Source: Dyadobacter diqingensis (lineage in GTDB: Bacteria > Bacteroidota > Bacteroidia > Cytophagales > Spirosomataceae). From it: a DNA stretch of 64,000 bases. Positions 34,842-43,488 of the stretch are shown here, piece by piece (position 1 is the stretch's first letter; each line of letters begins with the position of its first letter). Made by a program: the position numbers and the translations under genes. Where the stretch lies: assembly GCF_024220585.1 (NCBI RefSeq), contig NZ_JAMXKF010000001.1:1126033-1190032 (forward strand), given 5' to 3'. The notes under the pieces are model-generated. The model worked only from the letters and a program-made list of their open reading frames with translations, was not told where the DNA came from and searched no databases.

Positions 34842-34892
34842 TTATGAAAACAGGGTCGGATAATCAAACATTATCCGACCCTGTTTTCATAA
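34842..34892. terminator. Perfect 23-bp stem bidirectional terminator
   Basis: TTATGAAAACAGGGTCGGAT and the following AAT pair exactly with the inverse at 34870-34892 around a five-base loop. It lies between the convergent SDR and lipoprotein genes. Confidence 0.85.
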
Positions 34893-34900
34893 AATTCCGT

Positions 34901-35362
34901 TTAAAAATCTGATCCGATGGAAATTTTTCGGATTTTATTTCCATCATCATATTGAACCATACCAACAATAGTCCCATCCTCGTATAAGCTCCAAAAACTT
35001 GAACCATTATTAACCATAGCCAAATACTTATATACAAAGCCCGGTTTTCCAAAAGACTCCGTTTGATCCTGACTTGGGGAAATTATTATTTCAAAATTTT
35101 CTGAAAACGTAATATTTTCATCGTCAATCGTAACAGTTGCAGTCAAATACTGATTACTTTTTCGTTTCAGGTTGATCTTGGCATGCTTTGAAACACCCAG
35201 CTTCGAAGAAACCGCTTCTTTTGTATCGAGGTCAACAATCAGATATCCAATATCAAACTCCCCTTCCAGTTTTGACGCATAATCCGGGATGTGATCACTG
35301 CTGCTGCATGATTGAAATATGAGCGAAATGATGACGAGAACAAAGAAGGAAAGTCTTTTCAT
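34901..35362 (-). CDS. Small lipoprotein of unknown function
   Basis: A 153-residue protein. I prefer the ATG at 35362 (MKRLSFFVLVIISLIFQSCS), which gives a compact lipoprotein signal with Cys19 in FQSC. The mature part is a predicted beta-rich domain (FDIGYLIVDLDTKEAVSS, QYLTATVTIDDENITFSENF, FWSLYEDGTIVGMVQYDDG). I recognise no family. It is on the same strand as, and just downstream of, the outer-membrane barrel gene, 66 bases apart. Confidence 0.75.
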   Translation of the reverse strand: MKRLSFFVLVIISLIFQSCSSSDHIPDYASKLEGEFDIGYLIVDLDTKEAVSSKLGVSKHAKINLKRKSNQYLTATVTIDDENITFSENFEIIISPSQDQTESFGKPGFVYKYLAMVNNGSSFWSLYEDGTIVGMVQYDDGNKIRKISIGSDF

Positions 35363-35446
35363 GGAAATGTATCGTTTCATGGCAAATTTGTCACCTTAAA
35401 ATTACAAATTGTAACCGTAAGTACAAAGTAAGTGCTTAAATGCCTC

Positions 35447-35992
35447 TTAACGCCAGGCAAAACCCAATGCCAGACCTGCTGCGGAAGCGTATCTGCTCTC
35501 GATTAACGCCGGAGTATACCTTACTTTTAAAATGTATATAAATTTTCTGGTAACGAGATGAAATCTTAAACCGGCAAGTGCCAGCGGCGTCAGCAACGGT
35601 TCCCTTTCTTTCTCCGAAATGTAGAAGATATTGTCATTAAATTTTGTATCGCAAAAAAATGATGCTAACCCCGCCTCCGCATAGGCTTCCAAACCATTAT
35701 ATCCCGGCACCGGATTACACTGCGTACGATGGTATGGATTTAAAAGATACGCATAGGTGATGGCTCCTGAGAAGGAATAAGTAAGAAAGTCGTGTTCACC
35801 GATCATTCCTAACCCTGTCTGTACACCCCAAAAAGACCGGGGTTTATAGCCAAATAAAGCCTCGGCATAAACCTGACCTTTCGGAGCCGCCCCAAAAGCT
35901 TCTAAGCCCACACCTGCCCGAATGGGGGTGTAACGTTGTTGTGCCAATCCGTCGGAAAATAGTAAGCAAAACAGCGGAAGATATTTATTCAT
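35447..35992 (-). CDS. Outer-membrane beta-barrel-like protein, unknown function
   Basis: A 181-residue exported protein. The leader NKYLPLFCLLFSDGLAQQ is followed by alternating amphipathic strands (RAGVGLEAFGAAPKG, GVQTGLGMIGEHDF, TYSFSGAITYAYLL, YAEAGLASFF, LALAGLRFHLVTRKFIYIL) and an aromatic end (GLALGFAWR), typical of small outer-membrane barrels. No specific family is recognised. It follows the VCBS gene cluster on the same strand after 159 bases, so co-transcription is possible but unsupported. Confidence 0.72.
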   Translation of the reverse strand: MNKYLPLFCLLFSDGLAQQRYTPIRAGVGLEAFGAAPKGQVYAEALFGYKPRSFWGVQTGLGMIGEHDFLTYSFSGAITYAYLLNPYHRTQCNPVPGYNGLEAYAEAGLASFFCDTKFNDNIFYISEKEREPLLTPLALAGLRFHLVTRKFIYILKVRYTPALIESRYASAAGLALGFAWR

Positions 35993-36151
35993 ATTTCCAG
36001 ATGAAGGGTTTTAGCTTCAACGGAAAATATAAAGAGGTAGTATTTAAAAAAGATATTTTCGGTTACATTATATTCCAATATTTAGTCGGCTGAGCGTCTG
36101 CAAAACCAAAATACTCGCTGTTCTCCGATAAAAAAGGATCACCTTGATCTT

Positions 36152-39100
36152 CTACTTTTTCCGTTGAATTACCACTAGCTTATCATCATTTCTGGCTGCA
36201 ACCACGGCTTTGCCAGTCTTTAAATTTATTTCTTTTAATTTTCTAACCTGTCCCTTGATCTGCAATCCATTCAACGGCTTTGGAGTAAAATTGCAATTTC
36301 CCCTATTTATCAAGACTGTTCCGTAATCAGCATCATACCGTCCCATCTGAATATTGATATTATAAAAATTCCCCATGATTAGAACATCGGGAAGATTATC
36401 TCCATTCGCATCAATAATTTGTGCATCGTAATAAGGAGACCATTGGGCGTTAAAGGCGAGGGGTTTCGGCGTAAAATTCCCTTTTCCGTCATTCACAAAA
36501 ATGGTATTTTCAAAATAATCAGCCTCTAAAAGATCAGCCTCTTTTAGCTTCTCATTCCCTAAAATATCGCGCATATCGGCCTTAGCAAACTCGGTAGCAT
36601 AAATATATTTCTTTTTTATAAAGGGCATCTGTTTTTCTATTTCCAGTTTTGTCGAGAATAAAGCTTCCTTACCATTTAAATAATAGGTAAGAATTGGCTC
36701 CTTCCGGCCATTGTTATCATAATCGTTGATATACATTCTGACTGGCTGGTCCTTGCTGGCTTTCATACGAGTGTTCAACCCAAGATTCCCCGCCAGAAAA
36801 TCCAGATCCCCGTCACCATCGAAATCATGCGGCAGTACAAAATTCCACCAGCCCTTCCTATCGGTCAGCATCTTTTTTGTAAACCCTTTGCCCGTATTTT
36901 CCATCAAAACAATACCATCCCATTCTAATGCAAGTAACAAATCCTGATCTCCGTCTTTATCGAGGTCTATCAGCTTGGCATTTTTCACGTATCCAATTGA
37001 TGACAATTCTTTTGCATACTGTGTTGTCACATCAGTAAACTTCCCTGTTCCATCATTTTTCAACAAATAGGATTTGGGAATTTCGCCATAGTTGAGTGGC
37101 ACTGCTCTACCTCCAATAAATAAATCTGCGACCCCGTCACCAGTAAAGTCGAAAGGGACCACACACGATGCTGTTACAAAAATATTAGCGAACGCATCCT
37201 TCTTTGACGCAAGATTCCCTCTCCCGTCGTTCAAATAAACCAGCGGCATCTGGTACTCAGAGTTACTGGAATACTCATTTCCACCGGTGGCAACAACCAA
37301 ATCCAGATATCCATCGCTATTTACATCAACCCATTGTGCATCAATCTCTTCATATGTACTATCTTTTACCAATGCAGGTTGAACCGATTCTGTAAATACG
37401 CCATCTGATGTTTGAACAAATAGATGACTCCTGAATTTTTTCGAAGAGCCTACAAAGATATCGTCAAGTCCATCTTGATTTATATCTGCTATTGCTAGTG
37501 CCGGTCCATCTGCTGATACTTCGAAAGGAATTAATGCATTACGGTCGAATTCAATAAAATTATTTTCCTCGTGACGAATATCCAAACCCAGCTTTAAAGC
37601 AATATCTTCAAACGTGTAGTCTTTACTATTTCTTGATTCTTTAAATTTTTCATAATTAAAGGTGGGTAAATCAGCAACATAATTCAGATTCAATGAATCT
37701 TTCAAATCCGTTTTTCTTAAAACCTGAAATTTATTGTCTGGCCAAATGATGATGAGTGAGTCCACATCTTCTTTTCTCCCAAGTCCTATGTTAAGAGGAA
37801 TTTCCATACTGGATTGAAATCCTCGTACAGGAAATTTCTCATAACTTTCTAACCTATCTTTTTTAAACACCAGGCATTTAGCACCTATCGCATTCAGATT
37901 TCCTTTTGCACCGTTTAGGTACAAGCGGGTAAAACTATTTACTATCGCTTTTGTATTCGCAAGATTCTCATAAACAAAAACTTTGTCGTTTATGTTATTG
38001 GTGATAATATCAAGATCCCCGTCATTATCCAGATCGGCGTAAACAGAGCCGTTGGAATAGGAAACTTTATCATTTTTGATCAACCCTTCCAAATCTTTAA
38101 AGATCAGATTCGTCTGATTTAAGAAAAATTTATTGAAAAGTTTTATTTCCGGCAGCTTGTCAGCAAGTGTCGGATCATTTTCATCGAAGTTTTTATTTTT
38201 TATTTTCTCCTGAATAACATTATCAGATACGAACTTAATATAGTCCGTATCATTCATCCTTTTAGGAATTCCATTGGAAATAAAGAGATCCTTTAAACCA
38301 TCGTTATCAAAATCCGTAAAAAGAGGAGACCACGACCAGTCTGTCGCATGAACCCCGGAATACATACCGATCTCGCTAAACGTCCCGTTGCCATTATTGA
38401 ACTGCAAATTATTTCGCGCAAACTGATAGTTATAACCCTGGCGAATTTTGTACTTAAAAATACTATACATATCCTCCCCTTCTGATTTTTTCAAAATCTC
38501 ATAGTTCGAAGGAAGCATATCCAGAGAAACAATTTCAGGAAAGGCATCATTGTTCAAATCTCCGATATCAACACCCATAGAAAACTGACTCGTATGCATA
38601 ATCGAAGATTGCATTTCATCTTTAAAACTCCCGTTTCCCTGATTAATATATAAATAATCATTTTCGTGAAAATCATTACCAATATACATATCAGGAAACC
38701 CGTCAAAATTTACATCGCCGATTCCAAGCCCGAGGCCGTATCCCAATACTGAACTGTTGATACCGCCCACTTTTGACACTTCGACAAATTTCCCCATCTC
38801 ATTTTTGAACAATTTATCCCCGGCCAAAGGATGATAAGTCCCGTCAAAAAGAGCACGTCTGCCGAATGTTCCATTTTGATGTACAGAATGATTTAGCTGA
38901 AACATATCAAGATCTCCATCCAGATCGTAGTCAAAAAAAGCAGCTTGGGTTCCGAAAACAATCAAATCCAGTCCATACTCCTTGGACTTTTCTTCGTAAA
39001 CCGGAATGCCGTCCTTCGTGATTTCTTTGCAGACAAATAAAGTATTATGACCCTTTACTCCTTCAAAGTCGCCGACCTGACTAATGTAAATATCGAGCAT

Positions 39101-39484
39101 TCCGTCCTGATTGATGTCAACTATCGAAACTCCATTCGACCAACCTTTTGATCCTTTGAAATTTGACTTTTCGGTTATATCCTCGAATCGCATTCCCGAA
39201 CGATTCAGATATATACGATTAGATTCCTGATTAGCCGTAAAACATAAATCCACCAAACCGTCGTTATTCAGATCTCCTGCCCCTGCACCACCACCGTTAT
39301 AGAAATACATGTAATTGAATATATTGAAGTCTTTGGTCGACTTCAATATATTAGAGAAATCAATACCTGTTTTTTCCGCGGTCAGTAATTCAAATTTGTA
39401 ATCCTGAGACTCTTTCCTTTCTGAACAGGAAAAAAAAACAACTACAAATGCTAAAACAAGCGGGATTAAGAATATATTTTTCAT
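36152..39484 (-). CDS. Giant VCBS/FG-GAP repeat lipoprotein with ASPIC/UnbV domain (copy 2)
   Basis: An 1110-residue lipoprotein (leader to Cys20 in FFSC). I count 14 calcium-loop motifs of the type DxNxDGxxD by eye. Seven come before and seven after a central ASPIC/UnbV domain at about 526-581 (NAIGAKCLVFKK, PVRGFQSSMEIPLNIGLG, DSLIIIWPDN). Examples are DLNNDGLVDL, DYDLDGDLDM, DLDNDGDLDI, DFDGDGDLDF and DANGDNLPDV. Seven repeats each side would make two seven-bladed propellers. The C-terminal KLVVIQRKK is a strand end. It is a paralog of the gene upstream (12 bases away) and last of the SusC-SusD cluster. Surface location and ligand binding are inferences. Confidence 0.9.
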   Translation of the reverse strand: MKNIFLIPLVLAFVVVFFSCSERKESQDYKFELLTAEKTGIDFSNILKSTKDFNIFNYMYFYNGGGAGAGDLNNDGLVDLCFTANQESNRIYLNRSGMRFEDITEKSNFKGSKGWSNGVSIVDINQDGMLDIYISQVGDFEGVKGHNTLFVCKEITKDGIPVYEEKSKEYGLDLIVFGTQAAFFDYDLDGDLDMFQLNHSVHQNGTFGRRALFDGTYHPLAGDKLFKNEMGKFVEVSKVGGINSSVLGYGLGLGIGDVNFDGFPDMYIGNDFHENDYLYINQGNGSFKDEMQSSIMHTSQFSMGVDIGDLNNDAFPEIVSLDMLPSNYEILKKSEGEDMYSIFKYKIRQGYNYQFARNNLQFNNGNGTFSEIGMYSGVHATDWSWSPLFTDFDNDGLKDLFISNGIPKRMNDTDYIKFVSDNVIQEKIKNKNFDENDPTLADKLPEIKLFNKFFLNQTNLIFKDLEGLIKNDKVSYSNGSVYADLDNDGDLDIITNNINDKVFVYENLANTKAIVNSFTRLYLNGAKGNLNAIGAKCLVFKKDRLESYEKFPVRGFQSSMEIPLNIGLGRKEDVDSLIIIWPDNKFQVLRKTDLKDSLNLNYVADLPTFNYEKFKESRNSKDYTFEDIALKLGLDIRHEENNFIEFDRNALIPFEVSADGPALAIADINQDGLDDIFVGSSKKFRSHLFVQTSDGVFTESVQPALVKDSTYEEIDAQWVDVNSDGYLDLVVATGGNEYSSNSEYQMPLVYLNDGRGNLASKKDAFANIFVTASCVVPFDFTGDGVADLFIGGRAVPLNYGEIPKSYLLKNDGTGKFTDVTTQYAKELSSIGYVKNAKLIDLDKDGDQDLLLALEWDGIVLMENTGKGFTKKMLTDRKGWWNFVLPHDFDGDGDLDFLAGNLGLNTRMKASKDQPVRMYINDYDNNGRKEPILTYYLNGKEALFSTKLEIEKQMPFIKKKYIYATEFAKADMRDILGNEKLKEADLLEADYFENTIFVNDGKGNFTPKPLAFNAQWSPYYDAQIIDANGDNLPDVLIMGNFYNINIQMGRYDADYGTVLINRGNCNFTPKPLNGLQIKGQVRKLKEINLKTGKAVVAARNDDKLVVIQRKK

Positions 39485-39495
39485 AAAATGTAAGA

Positions 39496-42400
39496 CTATC
39501 CTTTATTAACCCGAAATAAGACAGGTTTCGCATTATTGATAAGATTAATAAGATATGGCTTTCCCTGAATCCCTATCTTGCTTATCTGCTTCAATTCACC
39601 GTCAACTGCGTAGCCACTTTCAATACTGTTCTGCACCTCAAATTTCAGGTTTCCTTTATTAATCAACACATTCCCGCGGCAAGCGTCCAAAGCCCCTAGC
39701 TGAGGTATGAAATGGGAAAAATTGCCTCCTACGACCAGATCCGGTTTCCCGTCTCTATTAACGTCGATACTCTCAATTGCATTCAGGCAGGAAAACTGCA
39801 TTACATTCGGCAACGCCGATAAAGTAAATGCTCCCTTACCATCATTAATCGCAATAGCAGACTTCAGATAATTAACCGATCTTTCAAAGGTCGATTTCAT
39901 GATATCATCCGGAAAAAGCTCCTGAATCGAGTTATTCGCGTACTCTGAATGCTTAATGTTTTTCTTTTTCAGGAAAGGGAATTGGGTTGTTAGTTCCCGT
40001 TTTAATAAAACTGGCATATCACGGGAATCAACAGTTTTGGTTATTACTTTGTCAATATTCCCATTTTTGTTAAAATCATTAATCCATATTTTGATCGGAG
40101 CTTTCTCAGAAGCTTTCAGAGAAAAATTCTCTCCGATGTTCCCCATCACAAGATCAAGATCTCCGTCGTTGTCAATATCAACAACTTTCAAACTCCCCCA
40201 AAATCCCTGATAATTGTCTAAACCTGCATTTAATTTATTAAATTTTCCGCTTCTGTATCCTAGTATTGTCGGCGCCATCCAGTCTCCCACAACCACAAGC
40301 TCATTTCTTTTATCGCCATTTACATCAGCCCAAAATGCATCGCGGACCATCCCAATTGCACTAAGATCCGGCGCTATTTCTTTGGTAACATCCTTAAAGA
40401 TTCCCTTCCCATCATTCTTATATAAATAACTTGTTGGAGCAACGCCATATTCCCTCGGAACACTTCTGCTCCCGACAAAAATATCCATATCCCCATCCTG
40501 ATCATAGTCATTGACAACAATAACAGCAGTGTTCATGCCATTAGGTGGCAATGCTCTTGTATTAATTGTAAAATTACCTTTACCATCATTGATATATAAT
40601 CGGGTCGGTAGCTCCTGCGTACGCGGAGCGGATTCGTTACCTCCACTTCCTACAATCAAATCCAAATCTCCGTCTTGATCACAATCAAAAAACGCCGCTG
40701 CGGTATCTTCAAAACCTGCCAGATCATGAAATATTTTCTGTTCAGATTTCCTAAACGAAGTACCGGTCTGTAGATATAGCTGCCCCCCCTGCCCTTTTGC
40801 ACCACAGATATAAATATCTTCTTTCCCATCTCCATCGACATCGCCAATGGCAGCTTTAGGACCTTCCTGGGAAAGTAACATCGGTATATTCCGTTCATTG
40901 AAGAAGTCATCATACCTATCTTCAATATGTGGCTCAAAATCAGTCTTCGTTTGCGAAAGCAAATGATCCGGAGTCAAAAGATTCGGAATGAAGATCATTT
41001 GACCGGCATCTTTGATGGCAAAATGAAGCGTAGTGTCCATCTTCGGACTCTTTTGAACAATAAATCTTCTATCCGGCCAAATAATCCTTATCGAGTCAAT
41101 TTTCTTTATATCACCTAAACCTATTGTTATCGGGTACTCGGTACTCGACTGAAATCCCCTGGCTGGATTTATCTGCTTACCAATGACTTCTTTGCCAGCA
41201 AAAACTTCGACACGGGCACCAATCGCAAAGGTATTTTGCCCTTCCCCTTTCAGGTTTAATTTCACATAGTGGTTACGTACCTTTTTGCCCTCGGATCTAT
41301 TCCGGTAAACAAAACAAGGTTGGTTTACATTATTAACCACCAAGTCTAAATCACCGTCATTGTCAAGGTCAGCATAAGCGGCACCATTTGAAAATGACTT
41401 TTGATCTAGCCCAAATTCTTCTCCTTTTTCAGGAAAATTAAAAGAACCTTCATTATGGAAAAAATTATTGGCAACTGGCGTAGAAGGCATTTTGTCAATG
41501 ATTTTCTGCATATTTTCCCTTTCCCCTGACATGACCATTTTTTGCACTACTTCGTTCGCAAAAAAATCAATAAAATCCTGGTCTAAAATGTCATGGTAAA
41601 TTCCGTTACAAACGTAAATATCCGTCTTCGAATCATTATCGGCATCAAACATCAAAGCCCCCCAACTCCAGTCAGTTGCAGCCACACCGGCATAGTTCGA
41701 TATTTCACTAAAAGTCCCATCCTGATTGTTCAATTGCAGACTATTCTGCATGTATTGGTTATAAAAACCTTTTTCTTTTTTTAGATTAAAAAGGTAGTGA
41801 TTTTCGAATGAGGTGGTTGTCTTCAGTCTGTATTCATCCCTGGGAAGCATATCTGTTACAAACAGTTCAGGGTACCCGTCATTATTAATGTCGGCCATAT
41901 CAGCACCCATTGATGCCAGACTGGTGTGTTTGACTCTTTTTTCCAGCTCTTCCGAAAAGGTGCCGTTTTTATTGTTGATATATAGATAATCCTTCTCGTA
42001 AAAATCATTACAAATGTATAAGTCAGGATATTGATCTCCGTTAATATCACCCACAGTCACTCCCAATCCAAATCCAATTAGGCTTCCATAAATGCCGGCC
42101 TGCTCACTTACATCGACAAATTTCCCGTTGTCATTCCGCAAGAGTTTATCCCCACCACCTTTTTTCAAAAAATCCTTTACCGGCCAATCTTTTGCCCGTA
42201 AGTCTCGATTATTGGAATAATTAAGTGTGTTAACCGGAATAAAACTATTGTTTAAAATAAACGCGTCCAGGTCTCCATCCAGGTCATAGTCAAAGAAAGC
42301 TGCATGTGTGGTATAACCGTCTTCATTAAGACCGTATTTAGCCGCAGATTCTGTAAAAGTCAGATCTCCGTTGTTGATATAAAGCGCATTTTCCTGGCTA

Positions 42401-42837
42401 ACCCCTTTTTGATAACCCGCATTGCACACGTAGATATCCAGTAAACCATCGGCATTAATGTCAACCATAACAACACCAGTGCTCCATTTCATCGATTCTT
42501 CGACACCAGCTTTTGCAGTTATATCTTCAAACTTAAAATTACCTTTGTTTAGATATAACTTATTGTCACCCATGTTGGCGGTGAAATAGATATCAGGTAA
42601 TCCATCGTTGTTGATATCTCCCACAGCAACTCCTCCGCCATTGTAGAAGTTTCGGTATGTGAATATATTAAAGTCTTCCCTGTTGACAACTTTATTCTCA
42701 AAATCGATTCCAGTCTCGGTCGCTCCGACCAGTTCGAATAAACCGGTAGTATTTTTACTTTCTCTGCAAGACCAGAATATAAAAAATATGATCAATGTCG
42801 CTCCAAAACTCCCCCATTTGGATAAGTTATTCATCAT
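39496..42837 (-). CDS. Giant VCBS/FG-GAP repeat lipoprotein with ASPIC/UnbV domain (copy 1)
   Basis: An 1113-residue lipoprotein with a leader ending at FIFWSC. As in its paralog I count seven calcium loops (DINNDGLPDI through DLDNDGDLDL), then an ASPIC/UnbV domain at about 525-590 (AIGARVEVFAGKEVIG, PARGFQSSTEYPITIGLG, DSIRIIWPD), then seven more (DVDGDGKEDI through DVNRDGKPDL). ASPIC/UnbV with FG-GAP repeats is the CRTAC1-like architecture. Here it occurs between two propellers. The start overlaps the preceding lipoprotein stop as ATGA (42834-42837), implying coupled translation in the SusC-SusD operon. The second ATG one codon later is equally possible. Function unknown. Confidence 0.9.
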   Translation of the reverse strand: MMNNLSKWGSFGATLIIFFIFWSCRESKNTTGLFELVGATETGIDFENKVVNREDFNIFTYRNFYNGGGVAVGDINNDGLPDIYFTANMGDNKLYLNKGNFKFEDITAKAGVEESMKWSTGVVMVDINADGLLDIYVCNAGYQKGVSQENALYINNGDLTFTESAAKYGLNEDGYTTHAAFFDYDLDGDLDAFILNNSFIPVNTLNYSNNRDLRAKDWPVKDFLKKGGGDKLLRNDNGKFVDVSEQAGIYGSLIGFGLGVTVGDINGDQYPDLYICNDFYEKDYLYINNKNGTFSEELEKRVKHTSLASMGADMADINNDGYPELFVTDMLPRDEYRLKTTTSFENHYLFNLKKEKGFYNQYMQNSLQLNNQDGTFSEISNYAGVAATDWSWGALMFDADNDSKTDIYVCNGIYHDILDQDFIDFFANEVVQKMVMSGERENMQKIIDKMPSTPVANNFFHNEGSFNFPEKGEEFGLDQKSFSNGAAYADLDNDGDLDLVVNNVNQPCFVYRNRSEGKKVRNHYVKLNLKGEGQNTFAIGARVEVFAGKEVIGKQINPARGFQSSTEYPITIGLGDIKKIDSIRIIWPDRRFIVQKSPKMDTTLHFAIKDAGQMIFIPNLLTPDHLLSQTKTDFEPHIEDRYDDFFNERNIPMLLSQEGPKAAIGDVDGDGKEDIYICGAKGQGGQLYLQTGTSFRKSEQKIFHDLAGFEDTAAAFFDCDQDGDLDLIVGSGGNESAPRTQELPTRLYINDGKGNFTINTRALPPNGMNTAVIVVNDYDQDGDMDIFVGSRSVPREYGVAPTSYLYKNDGKGIFKDVTKEIAPDLSAIGMVRDAFWADVNGDKRNELVVVGDWMAPTILGYRSGKFNKLNAGLDNYQGFWGSLKVVDIDNDGDLDLVMGNIGENFSLKASEKAPIKIWINDFNKNGNIDKVITKTVDSRDMPVLLKRELTTQFPFLKKKNIKHSEYANNSIQELFPDDIMKSTFERSVNYLKSAIAINDGKGAFTLSALPNVMQFSCLNAIESIDVNRDGKPDLVVGGNFSHFIPQLGALDACRGNVLINKGNLKFEVQNSIESGYAVDGELKQISKIGIQGKPYLINLINNAKPVLFRVNKG

Positions 42838-43424
42838 CTAGTTGACGTCTTTAAACCGCTGAATAAATCTTTTTCTGTAATATTTGCTAATCTGAAAAGT
42901 GGCTTCCTGCAAACTACCGTACCCTCTACATTATAATACTCCGATGGTTGCTGAAAGTCGCTATATTTTCCAACTTTGCCATAGATTTTCAAAACGATTT
43001 TATCTTTTGAAAATTCAATCAGTGTCACTGACCCTTCCGACATCATATAACCCTCTCCCACCATCTTCTCTCTATCGACAAGTTTCCCCATTTTCACACC
43101 TGCGTTTACTTGATTATCCGCAAAAATTTCCTTCTTCGATGGCAAAGGTGAATACCATTTGTCACCACCAAAGCTAATAATTGTCTGATTTTGAAACTGG
43201 TCTGCCAGTGTTACACTTAGCAATTGATCAGAAACGTTCACCTCACCTGAAAAAATACTCTGTGACGTATAGAATTCCTTTCCGTCAATTTTATAAATGA
43301 CCTTTGCCTGATTATCATTCAACTGATTATAAATCTCATCTATATTTTCCGACGGCGTGCAGGCCTCAAAAAACATCAAAATAATTATTGCAAAAATGCT
43401 TGTTAAACAACTCATGTATTTCAT
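42834..43424 (-). CDS. Small lipoprotein of the SusC-SusD cluster, unknown function
   Basis: A 196-residue lipoprotein from the ATG at 43424 (MKYMSCLTSIFAIIILMFFE, lipobox FFEAC). The frame extends to 43463, but that part lies within a hairpin and adds no leader. The mature part (NQAKVIYKIDGKEFYTSQSI, LLSVTLADQFQNQTIISFGG, YYNVEGTVVCRK) resembles DUF6252-like beta-rich lipoproteins of Bacteroidota, but I am not certain of the family. It overlaps the next gene by four bases and lies 65 bases after susD, with a strong hairpin in between. Confidence 0.8.
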   Translation of the reverse strand: MKYMSCLTSIFAIIILMFFEACTPSENIDEIYNQLNDNQAKVIYKIDGKEFYTSQSIFSGEVNVSDQLLSVTLADQFQNQTIISFGGDKWYSPLPSKKEIFADNQVNAGVKMGKLVDREKMVGEGYMMSEGSVTLIEFSKDKIVLKIYGKVGKYSDFQQPSEYYNVEGTVVCRKPLFRLANITEKDLFSGLKTSTR

Positions 43425-43436
43425 AAAATCAATAAA

Positions 43437-43469
43437 ACAAAAATGCTCGAAAACATCGAGCATTTTTGT
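43437..43469 (-). terminator. 14-bp-stem hairpin between susD and the downstream lipoprotein genes
   Basis: ACAAAAATGCTCGA pairs perfectly with TCGAGCATTTTTGT around AAACA. On the minus strand it begins about 20 bases past the susD stop and ends 12 bases before the next ATG, followed by T-rich DNA. It may act as an attenuator or mRNA-stabilising structure inside the operon. Confidence 0.7.
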
Positions 43470-43488
43470 AAAAAGAAAAATCTATTTT

